Position numbers and translations under genes: made by a program. A DNA stretch of 64,000 nucleotides from Pseudomonas benzenivorans (GTDB lineage: Bacteria; Pseudomonadota; Gammaproteobacteria; Pseudomonadales; Pseudomonadaceae): positions 3,100,001-3,164,000 of the forward strand of contig NZ_CP137892.1 in assembly GCF_033547155.1 (NCBI RefSeq), read 5' to 3'. This document shows positions 21,050 through 28,730 of the stretch, piece after piece (within the stretch, counting starts at the first letter, position 1; each line of letters begins with the position of its first letter). The notes beneath the pieces were generated by a model. That model made no database searches, had not been told where the DNA came from, and saw only the letters and a program-made list of their open reading frames with translations.

Positions 21050-21676
21050 ATGAACCAGCAACCGAAACGCGCCCTGATCGTCATCGACGTGCAGAACGAA
21101 TACGTCACCGGCAATCTGCGTATCGAATACCCACCCATCGAGCAATCCATGGCCAATATCGCCACCGCCATGGATGCCGCCACCGCCGCCGGCATCCCGG
21201 TGATCGTCATTCAGCACCTGTTGCCCGAAGACGCGCCGATCTTCGCCAGCGGCAGCCACAACGCCGAGTTGCATCCACTGGTGGCGAACCGCCCGCGCGA
21301 CCATTTCATCCAGAAGCGGATGGCCAGCGCCTTCGCCGGCACCGACCTGGCGACCTACCTGCGGCAGCAGCGGATCGACACCCTCAGCGTGGTCGGCTAC
21401 ATGACCCACAACTGCGACGACTCCACCGTGCGCCAAGCCCGCCATGAGGGCTGGCAGGTCGAGCTGCTGCACGATGCCGCCGGCTCCCCCCCTTACCGCA
21501 ACGCCTTGGGCAGCGCCACGGCCGAGGAGATCCACCGGGTGTTTTGCGTGGTCATGCACACCGGCTTCGCCGCGGTGCTCAGCACCGGCGACTGGCTGCA
21601 GGCCCTGGAAACCGGCGAAATACCGCAGGCCGACAACATCTACCAGTCCAACCAGCGGGCCCTGCGTGCCCGCTGA
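21050..21676 (+). CDS. Isochorismatase-family cysteine hydrolase
   Basis: A 208-residue amidohydrolase of the isochorismatase superfamily. The catalytic triad is visible: D13 (V-I-D-V-Q-N-E-Y), K89 (Q-K-R-M) and C122 (T-H-N-C-D-D-S-T). Relatives hydrolyse nicotinamide, ureido or other small amides; the substrate here is unknown. A GAGGAG Shine-Dalgarno precedes the ATG. It is divergent from a GlxA-type regulator, a common arrangement for such hydrolases. Confidence 0.9.
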   Translation: MNQQPKRALIVIDVQNEYVTGNLRIEYPPIEQSMANIATAMDAATAAGIPVIVIQHLLPEDAPIFASGSHNAELHPLVANRPRDHFIQKRMASAFAGTDLATYLRQQRIDTLSVVGYMTHNCDDSTVRQARHEGWQVELLHDAAGSPPYRNALGSATAEEIHRVFCVVMHTGFAAVLSTGDWLQALETGEIPQADNIYQSNQRALRAR

Positions 21677-21687
21677 GTAGCGCCACC

Positions 21688-22125
21688 TCAATCCTCGATG
21701 CGCGCGACCAGGCGTGCCTGCAGCGCCGCCAGCTCGGCCGGGTCGGCCTTGTGGGCGGCGTGGATGCCCAGGCCCTGGCCGGCGAAACGCGGGATGATGT
21801 GCATGTGCAGGTGAAACACCGTCTGCCCGGCCGGCGCACCGTTGAACTGCGCCACCTGCACGCCGTCCGGCTGCAATTCCTCGACCAGCACCCGGGCCAG
21901 GCGCTGGGTCGCCGCCATCAGCTTGGCCAGGCTGTCCGCGTCGATCTCCAGCAGGTTGCGCGCCGCCACCCGCTTGGGGATCACCAGGGTATGGCCGAGG
22001 GACTGGGGAAACAGGTCGAGGAAGGCCAGCACCTCGTCGTCCTCGTACAGTTTGAAACAGGGGGCCTCGCCGCGAATGATCTGGGCGAAGATGTTCTGCG
22101 GATCGTAGTCACCATGCAGGCTCAT
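21688..22125 (-). CDS. HIT-family hydrolase
   Basis: A 145-residue histidine-triad nucleotide-binding protein. The HIT motif H-L-H-M-H-I-I-P gives His 105, 107 and 109, and the N-terminal I-F-A-Q-I-I-R-G-E is typical of the HINT/Hit branch. These proteins hydrolyse dinucleotide polyphosphates or nucleoside phosphoramidates. An AAGGA Shine-Dalgarno precedes the ATG. It converges on the cysteine hydrolase gene with an 11-base gap. Confidence 0.92.
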   Translation of the reverse strand: MSLHGDYDPQNIFAQIIRGEAPCFKLYEDDEVLAFLDLFPQSLGHTLVIPKRVAARNLLEIDADSLAKLMAATQRLARVLVEELQPDGVQVAQFNGAPAGQTVFHLHMHIIPRFAGQGLGIHAAHKADPAELAALQARLVARIED

Positions 22126-22287
22126 CGGGTGTTCCTTTACCGGGGAGTCGAAGCGCGCACCTTAGCCGGTTGTCCCCGCCGCGGGAAAGCCCTGCCGCTT
22201 CCCGGCCCTGGCCCTGCGCCAGCAGATGCGCCGGCCGGCGGCTGCAGGTATCTTCTGCGCACCGCCGCTATCAGGACCCGTCACCTC

Positions 22288-22860
22288 ATGCGCACACCCC
22301 TTATCCAGGCCGCACTGCTCTGCCTCTCGGCGCTGTGCTCGGCCGCCCTCCAGGCCAGGGTCGAAGTCGAGGCCGCCCACGACAAGCGCCTCGGCTCGGT
22401 GCTGGCCGCGCGGATCTCCGAGGACATCGCCCCGGGCGACTACGAGACCCTGCTACAAGGCCTGCGGGCCAACCCCGGCCGCTTCGACCGCAAGATCGTG
22501 CTGCTGGACAACATCGGCGGCAGCGCCCCGGAGGCCATCCGCATGGGCCGCTTGCTGCGCGAGACCCGTTTCGACGCCCTGGTGCCGAGCAACGGCGTCT
22601 GCCAGGGCAGCTGCATCTACCTGCTGGCCGCCGGGCACAAGAAGACCGTGCGCGGCCATGTAGGCCTGCACCGTCCGCCCTTCCCGGCCGGCGACTCGGT
22701 CCAGGCCCAGCGGCTCCAGGGCGGCCAAGGCTACAGCCCGGCCGCCTACTTCCGCGAGATGAACATCCCCACCGGCCTGGCCGAGGAGATGCGGCGCATC
22801 GAACCGCACAGGATGCGCGTGCTGTCGGCCGAGGAACTGGCGCGCTACCGGCTGAACTGA
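22288..22860 (+). CDS. Periplasmic ClpP-like protein (COG3904 type)
   Basis: A 190-residue secreted protein. The signal peptide ends near residue 23 (A-L-Q-A-R). The mature part has a crotonase/ClpP-like fold signature: I-V-L-L-D-N-I-G-G, then S-N-G-V-C-Q-G-S-C-I-Y-L-L-A-A-G with a candidate nucleophile Ser, and V-G-L-H-R-P. It resembles the COG3904 family of predicted periplasmic proteins with unknown substrate. The start was chosen at the signal peptide; the long open frame upstream overlaps the HIT gene and was rejected. Confidence 0.75.
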   Translation: MRTPLIQAALLCLSALCSAALQARVEVEAAHDKRLGSVLAARISEDIAPGDYETLLQGLRANPGRFDRKIVLLDNIGGSAPEAIRMGRLLRETRFDALVPSNGVCQGSCIYLLAAGHKKTVRGHVGLHRPPFPAGDSVQAQRLQGGQGYSPAAYFREMNIPTGLAEEMRRIEPHRMRVLSAEELARYRLN

Positions 22861-22913
22861 AGAGCAGCCGGCAGCCCCGCCGTGGCGCAAGCAGGGCCCC
22901 ATCCGCCGCGCGT

Positions 22914-23336
22914 TCAGCCTTGGCCGACCTGTGGGTCGCGCAATTGCTGCTTGAAGGCCTGGGTCATCCGCTGGCCCTTGATCGCCGGCACCGCGAGGGC
23001 ACTCAGGCCCAGCTTGCCCAGCTTGCCCAGCTTGCCCAGCATGATCAGGGTGGCGCTGGCCAGGGCATCGAGCCCCCAGAACAAGGGTTCACCGAGGAGG
23101 CCCAGCCAGGCGGGAGCCTGGTCCAGGGCGGCAATGGTCTGGATGCCCGTCAGCGCATGCAGCAGCAGGGCAACCCAGAAGCCGAAGCAATAGGGGCAGC
23201 GCCAGGCCTCGTAGAGATAGGCCAGTGGCGCCGGCAGACGCTCGACCATGCGGCTGAACCAGGTGCCCCACTCCGGCAGTTTTTCCCAGAGCAGCAGGTA
23301 GATCGACAAGCCCATCAGGACCAGGGTGATCTTCAT
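22914..23336 (-). CDS. Small membrane protein with CPYC motif and GKL repeats
   Basis: A 140-residue protein with an N-terminal membrane segment (about 3-18) and further hydrophobic segments around residues 50-65 and 85-98. The C-P-Y-C-F-G-F-W stretch near residue 48 resembles DUF1360-type membrane proteins. Function is unknown. A 9-bp tandem repeat encodes L-G-K three times just after the last membrane segment. It converges on the ClpP-like gene. Confidence 0.65.
   Translation of the reverse strand: MKITLVLMGLSIYLLLWEKLPEWGTWFSRMVERLPAPLAYLYEAWRCPYCFGFWVALLLHALTGIQTIAALDQAPAWLGLLGEPLFWGLDALASATLIMLGKLGKLGKLGLSALAVPAIKGQRMTQAFKQQLRDPQVGQG
23011..23037. repeat. 9-bp tandem repeat, three copies, inside the CPYC membrane protein gene
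   Basis: Three perfect copies of AGCTTGCCC (23011-23019, 23020-23028, 23029-23037). The period is a multiple of three, so copy-number change would keep the frame of the gene at 22914-23336. Confidence 0.9.
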
Positions 23337-23341
23337 ATTCG

Positions 23342-23524
23342 GAGTGGATCACCAGCAACCGCCTGCATCAGGCCTGCAGCCGCCTGCTGCACAGCAACGC
23401 CTCGGTCGCCCGGGTCGCCGAACTGGTGGGCTGGCAGGATACGACCCACTTCATTCGCCAGTTCCGCAAACGCTTCGGCATGCCCCCGGGGGCGTGGCGC
23501 AGGCAGCAGCGACACGCCGACTGA
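23342..23524 (+). pseudogene. C-terminal remnant of an AraC-family regulator
   Basis: Reading from 23342 to the TGA at 23522 gives 60 residues that match the second helix-turn-helix of AraC regulators: S-V-A-R-V-A-E-L-V-G-W, then T-H-F-I-R-Q-F-R-K-R-F-G-M-P-P-G-A-W-R. No start codon or N-terminal domain lies upstream, because the sequence there is the CPYC membrane protein gene on the other strand. It is a truncated, non-functional leftover, and it differs from the C-terminus of the GlxA-type regulator at 19978. Confidence 0.8.
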
Positions 23525-23676
23525 GCGGCAAGCCCACGCCGGCCCACGGGCGTGGAGCCAGAGGACAGCTAGACCCTGGTCCCGTGCCGATTCCGTGCCT
23601 GGCATGGATAAAGCCATGTCCTGCGCTGTCGTATCGCAGACAGGCTGACGGAGTCTGCTCAGGCGGAGTGAATGAG

Positions 23677-23997
23677 ATGAGCGTGAAGAACCTGCTGGGC
23701 CTCTGCTTGCTGGGCGCATTGGCCGGCGCCTGGCTGAACCCGGCGCTGGCCGACCATCGGCACGGGGACGACGAGTGGGAAGAGGAGTTCTGGGATGGGC
23801 CCTGCCGGGTCAAGCGTGAGTTCGACGACGGCGACTACAAGGAAGAGATCAAGTGCCGCCACGGCCACGGCGCCTTCTGGCGGCCCGGCAGGTGGAAGGA
23901 CGAATACTGGGAGCGCGGCTGCCGGGTCAAGATCGAAGCCAAGCACGACAGCTTCAAGAAGGAGGTCGAGTGCAACGATGACGACGATGACGATTGA
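23677..23997 (+). CDS. Small secreted protein with acidic tail
   Basis: A 106-residue protein with a signal peptide (cleavage after A-L-A, near residue 25). The mature part is rich in Asp, Glu, Lys and Trp, has two similar halves each with W-x-x-x-C-R-V-K, and ends in six Asp. The paired Cys suggest two small disulfide-linked units. I do not recognise the family. A GGAG Shine-Dalgarno precedes the ATG. It stands alone between the AraC remnant and the EamA gene. Confidence 0.75.
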   Translation: MSVKNLLGLCLLGALAGAWLNPALADHRHGDDEWEEEFWDGPCRVKREFDDGDYKEEIKCRHGHGAFWRPGRWKDEYWERGCRVKIEAKHDSFKKEVECNDDDDDD

Positions 23998-24066
23998 GCC
24001 CTGAGCGGAGGGGGTGCGGCGCCAGCCCCGAGCCGGGGCCAGCGTCCGCTCCCACTCGCTTAGCCG

Positions 24067-24960
24067 TCAGGCATTGGCCGGCAGCTCGGCCTTCTTCCAC
24101 AACGACCAGCCCAGGGTCATGCCGGCGGCGGCCAGCAGGATGGCGCCGATGCCCAGCAGCTGCAGCGCCTGCAGCTGATGACCGAAGGCCAGGTAGTCCA
24201 CCAGGATCGCCACCACCGGGTAGATGAACGACAACGCCCCGGTCAGGTGGGTCGGCAGCTTCTGAATCGCGCCGTACAGCAGGATGTACATCAGCCCGGT
24301 GTGCACCACGCCCAGGGTGACCAGCGCGCCCCAGCTGGCCGCACTCGTCGGCAGCAGCGCCAGGTTGGCGAAGGGCGCCAGCATCAGGATGCCGACGCAC
24401 ACCTGGATCAGGGCGATCAGGTGCGGCGGCGTGCCCTTGAGCTTCTTCGCCACCAGGGCGGCCAGGGCATAGAAGAAGGCCGCGCCCAGGGCCAGGAGGA
24501 TGCCGCCGAGGTAGTCGCTGCCGACATAGCCGGCGCCGGGCTTGGCCTGCACGATCAGCAGCATGCCGGCGAAGGCCAGGCCCAGCCAGGCCAGCTTGGT
24601 CGCGGTCAGGCGTTCGCCGAGGAACAGCGCGCCGAGCCCCACCAGGATAAACGGCTGGGTGTTGTACACCGCCGTGGCGATGGAAATGGACGCCCGCGGG
24701 TAGGCGGCGAACAGCAGCAACCAGTTGAGCACGATGGCCACCCCGCCCAGCGCGGCGAGGCCCAGCAGGCGCGGCGTGAGGTGGCCGTGCAACAGGCCCA
24801 GGGCCGCGCACACCGCCAGCAGCACCGGCGCGCCGATGGCGCAGCGCCAGAACACCACATCCATCGCCGGCTGCCCGGAGTACAGGACGAACCAGCCGAT
24901 GGTCCCGGAAATCATCATCGCCGCGGTCATCTCGACCGAGCCGCGCGTCTTGCCGTTCAT
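24067..24960 (-). CDS. EamA (DMT-superfamily) transporter
   Basis: A 297-residue inner-membrane exporter with ten predicted membrane helices in two EamA repeats. The N-terminal repeat has F-W-R-C-A-I-G-A-P-V-L-L, and the second has G-A-L-S-F-I-Y-P-V-V-A-I-L-V-D. Such proteins export amino acids or metabolites. A GGAGGT Shine-Dalgarno precedes the ATG. It is divergent from an Lrp-type regulator, the usual arrangement for amino-acid exporters. A decayed piece of its 5' end recurs at 28478-28568. Confidence 0.9.
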   Translation of the reverse strand: MNGKTRGSVEMTAAMMISGTIGWFVLYSGQPAMDVVFWRCAIGAPVLLAVCAALGLLHGHLTPRLLGLAALGGVAIVLNWLLLFAAYPRASISIATAVYNTQPFILVGLGALFLGERLTATKLAWLGLAFAGMLLIVQAKPGAGYVGSDYLGGILLALGAAFFYALAALVAKKLKGTPPHLIALIQVCVGILMLAPFANLALLPTSAASWGALVTLGVVHTGLMYILLYGAIQKLPTHLTGALSFIYPVVAILVDYLAFGHQLQALQLLGIGAILLAAAGMTLGWSLWKKAELPANA

Positions 24961-25041
24961 GGAATACCTCCGTCAGTTGACGGGGACTACGATAGTATGG
25001 AGCCAGGCCATGCTACATAACCACAGAAAGGCCATTTGCTA

Positions 25042-25054
25042 AATAAACTTTATT
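25042..25054. promoter_or_regulatory. Palindrome in the EamA/Lrp divergent promoter region
   Basis: A perfect 13-bp palindrome AATAAA-C-TTTATT in an AT-rich stretch between the divergent starts at 24960 and 25093. It is a plausible operator for the Lrp-type regulator; this is inference from position. Confidence 0.45.
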
Positions 25055-25092
25055 ATCTAAGGTAGATTGAACATTAACCTGAGACGAGAAAA

Positions 25093-25557
25093 ATGCCGGA
25101 CGATCTCGACCTGAAAATCCTCGACGCGCTGCTGCAGGACTCGCGCATCACCCTCAAGGAACTGGCCGCCCGGGTCGGCCTCTCCTCCCCTGCCACCTCG
25201 GAACGAGTACGCCGCCTGGAAGAGCGCGGGGTGATCCGCGGTTTCACCATCGAGATCGACCCCAGGGCGCTGGGTTACCAGTTGCAGGCCATCGTCCGCA
25301 TCAAGCCGCTGCCGGGCATGCTGCACCGGGTGCAGCAACTGATCGAGGACACCGCCGAGTTCTGCGAGTGCGACAAGGTCACCGGCGACGACTGCTTCAT
25401 CGCGCGCCTGTACCTGCGCTCCATCGACCAGCTCGACCATATCCTCGACCGCATCGCCGACAAGGCGCAGACCAGCACGGCCATCGTCAAATCCCAGCCG
25501 ATCAAGCGCCGTCCACCGGGTCTCGGCCTGCGCGGGGCGGCCGAAGCGGCGAAATAA
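25093..25557 (+). CDS. Lrp/AsnC-family transcriptional regulator
   Basis: A 154-residue regulator with an N-terminal winged helix-turn-helix (L-D-L-K-I-L-D-A-L-L-Q-D-S-R-I-T, then L-A-A-R-V-G-L-S) and a C-terminal RAM ligand-binding domain (from about residue 65, with G-D-D-C-F-I-A-R-L-Y-L). It is divergent from the EamA exporter and probably controls it in response to an amino acid. A nearly intact copy of its last ~35 codons recurs at 28571-28676. Confidence 0.92.
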   Translation: MPDDLDLKILDALLQDSRITLKELAARVGLSSPATSERVRRLEERGVIRGFTIEIDPRALGYQLQAIVRIKPLPGMLHRVQQLIEDTAEFCECDKVTGDDCFIARLYLRSIDQLDHILDRIADKAQTSTAIVKSQPIKRRPPGLGLRGAAEAAK

Positions 25558-25955
25558 GCGCGCCTAGCTAAGCCGCACCGCTCGCCCCGGCGGGGATATC
25601 GGCGACCGTCACCCCAGGACCGCTGCTCGGGGCCGGAAAGACCCGGACTCCCGTCGTGCCGCCGGGCCGAGGGGGCGGTCGGTTCATGGCTGATAACTCT
25701 GTTCCCCTCTTGCTCTTTCAGGCATTGTCCCGGCGCCTCGCTGCTTGTGCTGCTGCTCATCCTGACCGACTGCTGAGCTACCGCCTGTCGGCAGAGTTGT
25801 TCAAAAAACGAACAAGTCGCCCTTTTAGCGCTCTGACTCACCTAGTGAGTGATCGAGTGTCCCGCCTCGTTTTTCCCTCAAAGCCCCTGGAGCAAGACTC
25901 TCTTATGTGCACGCCGCACAGGGGAGGTCTGTGTCCAAAAACTGGAGGACGGAAA
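25558..25955. other. Leader region of rnfC with two perfect inverted repeats
   Basis: About 400 bases without a supported gene. It contains TTGTTC-N7-GAACAA (25797-25815) and ACTCAC-CTA-GTGAGT (25836-25850), both perfect and in an otherwise repeat-poor stretch. They may be operators or transcript hairpins ahead of rnfC. The frame of rnfC stays open through part of this region, but without family similarity. Confidence 0.5.
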
Positions 25956-27356
25956 ATGTCCAGCCATTCGTTGCAGAGCGTCGAGCGCATGCCGCCTGCC
26001 CTCCGCACCCAGCACCAGGCCCAACAGCCGCCCTTGTGGCGTCGCCTGATCGCCATCGCCGCGCCGGCCCCCCATAGCTGGCGCGGCGGCATCAAGCTCA
26101 AGGGTTACAAGCAGCTGTCCAACGCCACGCCGATTGTCCCGCTACCGGCCGGGCACCTGCTGCTGACGATCCCCCTCGAGCGCGGTCGCCGTTGCGCCCA
26201 GCCCTGCGTGCAGCCGGGCCAGCGTGTGCGCAAGGGCGAAGTGATAGGCCAGGGCGATGGCAACACCCCCTGGGTGCATGCCAGCACCTCCGGCACCGTG
26301 CAACAGGTCGGGCCCGCCTTCGCGGCCGACTCGGCCGAGCCGGTGCTGGCCGTCACCCTGCGCGCCGACGGCCTGGACGAGTGGATCGAGCGCCCCGTGC
26401 CGGCGCCGCCGCAAAGCCCCGAGGCATTGGTCGAACGGGCGCTGCAGATGGGCATCGTCGGCCTCGGCGGGGCCGGCTTCCCCACGGCCCTCAAGCTGGC
26501 CGGCGCCGAGCGGCCCGACCTGCTGCTGATCAACGGGGCCGAGTGCGAACCCTTCCTGACCTGCGACGACCGCCTCATGCGCGAACGCGCCGCGGCGCTG
26601 ATCGAGGCAGCCGACTACCTGGCCACCCTGCTGGGCATTGCGCAGACCCGCTTCGGTGTCGAAACCAACAAACCCGAGGCGATGGCGGCCTTGCGCAGCG
26701 CCGCCCGCCAGGCGCGCACCCCGGTCGAGATCCGTCCGCTGCCGACCCGCTACCCGGCCGGCGGCCAACCGCTGATGATCAAGAGCCTGAGCGGCCGCAA
26801 CCTGGCGCCTGGCGCCCGACCGGCCGATATCGGCGTGCTGGCGCTCAATGTCGCGACGCTGTATGCATTGGGCCGCGCGGTGTTCCACGGCGAGCCGCTG
26901 ATCTCCCGCGTGCTGACGCTGACCGGGGGCTGCGAATACCCCGGTAACGTCGAGGTGCCGATCGGCTACCCGGTCAGCGCCCTGCGCGCGGTGGCCGGGG
27001 CCTTTGCCGAGGGCCAGATGATCCAGGTCGGCGGCCCGATGATGGGCCAGCCCCTGCCGGACCCCGCCGCCGTCATCAGCAAGACCAGCAGCTGCCTGAT
27101 CTTCGGCGCCGAGCGCTACCTGCCGGCCGCCGAGCCCGCGGCCAGCTGCATTCGCTGCAACCGTTGCGTGGATGTCTGCCCGATGTCGCTCCGACCGCTG
27201 GATCTCTACAGCGCCGCCCAGAACCAGGACCAGCCCAACCTGCAGGCACTGCGCCTGGACGACTGCATCGAATGCGGCAGCTGCAGCAGCACCTGCCCGA
27301 GCAACCTGCCGCTGCGCGATAGCTTCCGCCAGAGCAAGAGGGAGATGCGCCGATGA
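25956..27356 (+). CDS. rnfC: RnfC-like electron transport complex subunit
   Basis: A 466-residue RnfC/RsxC homologue, the NADH- and FMN-binding subunit of the Rnf complex. It has the N-terminal barrel-sandwich region, the nucleotide-binding stretch G-I-V-G-L-G-G-A-G-F-P-T and N-G-A-E-C-E-P, and two ferredoxin motifs C-I-R-C-N-R-C-V-D-V-C-P and C-I-E-C-G-S-C-S-S-T-C-P near residues 398 and 432. It is shorter than enterobacterial RsxC because the C-terminal repeat tail is absent. The ATG has a GGAGG. It overlaps rnfD by 4 bases. No rnfA, B, G or E is nearby. Confidence 0.9.
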   Translation: MSSHSLQSVERMPPALRTQHQAQQPPLWRRLIAIAAPAPHSWRGGIKLKGYKQLSNATPIVPLPAGHLLLTIPLERGRRCAQPCVQPGQRVRKGEVIGQGDGNTPWVHASTSGTVQQVGPAFAADSAEPVLAVTLRADGLDEWIERPVPAPPQSPEALVERALQMGIVGLGGAGFPTALKLAGAERPDLLLINGAECEPFLTCDDRLMRERAAALIEAADYLATLLGIAQTRFGVETNKPEAMAALRSAARQARTPVEIRPLPTRYPAGGQPLMIKSLSGRNLAPGARPADIGVLALNVATLYALGRAVFHGEPLISRVLTLTGGCEYPGNVEVPIGYPVSALRAVAGAFAEGQMIQVGGPMMGQPLPDPAAVISKTSSCLIFGAERYLPAAEPAASCIRCNRCVDVCPMSLRPLDLYSAAQNQDQPNLQALRLDDCIECGSCSSTCPSNLPLRDSFRQSKREMRR

Positions 27357-28312
27357 GCCTGGTCCATAGTCCGACCCCGCACCGACTCCGCACCCTGATG
27401 CTGCTGGTCAGCCTGTGCCTGCTGCCGGGCACCGTCCTCTATGCCTGGCAGTTCGGCCCCGTGGTCTGGCTGCAGACCTTCTGGTGCGTGCTGCTGGCCC
27501 TGGGCTTCGAAGCCGGTCTGCTGCACCTGCGCGGGCAGGCTGTGCGCGAGGGCTTGAGCGACCTGAGCTGGCTGGTGTTCGGCCTGATCCTGGCCCGGGC
27601 GCTGCCGCTGCTGGTACCGCTGTGGATGATGGCGGTGGCCAGCCTGGCCGCCCTCGCCCTCTGCAAGCACGGCAGCGGCGGCCTGGGCCGCAATCGCCTC
27701 AACCCCGCCATGGTGGGCCTGGGGATCATCGCCATCTGCTTCTACCAGCAGCTCTACCCGGCACCCGCCAACCAGGCACCCTGGACCCTCGAACTGGACG
27801 CCGGAGAAGTACTGCTGCAGCAGTTGCAACTGGCGCCGCGCCTGAGCCTGGATGCCTTCGCCGGCGCCACCCAGCTGGCCCTCGGGGAGTACAACCCGAT
27901 CACCCCCAACCTGTCGGGATACGGCTATGTGGCGGGCGGCTTGATACTCGCGGCCCTGCGGGTGATCCGCATCGAGATTCCCCTGGCGATGCTCGGCAGC
28001 ACGGCCTTGCTGGCCCTGGCCGCCGGCCACAGCCTGCAGGAAAGCCTGTACAGCCTCAGCCTAGGCGGCTGCCTGTTCACCGCCTTCTTCATCGCCACCG
28101 ATCCGGTCACCAGCCCCGACACCCGTGGCGGGCGCATCCTGTTCGGCGCCACCATCGGCGTGCTGACCGAACTGATTCGCGAGTTCGGCCTGTACGCCGA
28201 CGGCCTGTGCTTCGCCATCCTGGCCGCCAACCTGCTGGTGCCGCAGATCGACCGCCTGGTGCAACGCACGCAGCAGCCCTGGTATCACGAGCGCGCGGTG
28301 CTGGCCGGATAA
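27353..28312 (+). CDS. rnfD: RnfD-like electron transport complex subunit
   Basis: A 319-residue integral membrane protein of the RnfD/NqrB family. It has about eight to ten membrane helices, the conserved N-P-A-M-V-G-L-G, the F-I-A-T-D-P-V-T-S-P segment, and A-F-A-G-A-T-Q-L at the position where RnfD carries a covalent FMN on Thr. It overlaps rnfC by ATGA, so the pair is translationally coupled. The rest of the six-gene rnf operon is missing here, so the pair must work with subunits encoded elsewhere, have another partner, or be degenerating. Confidence 0.88.
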   Translation: MSLVHSPTPHRLRTLMLLVSLCLLPGTVLYAWQFGPVVWLQTFWCVLLALGFEAGLLHLRGQAVREGLSDLSWLVFGLILARALPLLVPLWMMAVASLAALALCKHGSGGLGRNRLNPAMVGLGIIAICFYQQLYPAPANQAPWTLELDAGEVLLQQLQLAPRLSLDAFAGATQLALGEYNPITPNLSGYGYVAGGLILAALRVIRIEIPLAMLGSTALLALAAGHSLQESLYSLSLGGCLFTAFFIATDPVTSPDTRGGRILFGATIGVLTELIREFGLYADGLCFAILAANLLVPQIDRLVQRTQQPWYHERAVLAG

Positions 28313-28321
28313 CCGCGCAGT

Positions 28322-28349
28322 GCAGGGTCGAGAATCTCGCACCCTCTGC
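28322..28349 (+). terminator. Hairpin after rnfD
   Basis: An imperfect inverted repeat pairs GCAGGGTCGA with TCGCACCCTCTGC (28322-28349), 9 bases after the rnfD stop. It has no T-run, so intrinsic termination is doubtful. Confidence 0.35.
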
Positions 28350-28477
28350 CGAGTCGATCCAGGCAGGGTAGTCAGGCCATGACGCAGCCTGGACAGCGGC
28401 ACCGCGCGACCGGTCAAGCAATCGATCAGGTCCGCGGCAACGCGGGGCAACAACTCGCGCTGGGCCCAGGGCGCGTA

Positions 28478-28568
28478 TACCGCCAACAACACCGGCGCGC
28501 CGACGGCGCAGCGCCAGAACACCGCACCCAACGCCGGCTGCCTGGAATAGAGGACGAACCGGCCGAAT
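28478..28568 (-). pseudogene. Fragment of a duplicated EamA gene
   Basis: These ~90 bases match 24811-24900 inside the intact EamA gene at most positions. On the minus strand they encode F-V-L-Y-S-R-Q-P-A-L and F-W-R-C-A-V-G-A-P-V-L-L-A-V, the counterpart of the exporter N-terminus. The start and the rest of the gene are missing. It abuts the Lrp fragment that follows. Confidence 0.85.
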
Positions 28569-28690
28569 CGCACGCCTGTACCTGTGCTCCATCGACCAGC
28601 TCAACCCTATCCTCGACCGCATCGCCGACAAGGCGCAGACCAGCACGTCGATCGTCAAATCGCAACCGATCAAGCAAGCGCCGGGCGAGG
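28569..28690 (+). pseudogene. Fragment of a duplicated Lrp-type regulator gene
   Basis: Bases 28571-28676 align without gaps to 25403-25508 in the intact Lrp gene, with roughly nine of ten bases identical by eye. They encode R-L-Y-L-C-S-I-D-Q-L and I-L-D-R-I-A-D-K-A-Q-T-S-T. The DNA-binding half is absent. Together with the EamA fragment it represents a second copy of the EamA/Lrp divergon with the central ~500 bases deleted. Confidence 0.88.
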
Positions 28691-28730
28691 CGGAAGAAGC
28701 CCGAAGCCTCCGAAAGGGCTCCTCACAGCG

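Noticed and set aside
21544..22287. Upstream extension of the ClpP-like gene
   Set aside because: It would overlap the HIT gene fully; the signal peptide starts at 22288.
23011..23037. CRISPR-like or IS-related repeat
   Set aside because: Short perfect 9-bp tandem inside a coding frame; no spacers, no cas genes, no transposase.
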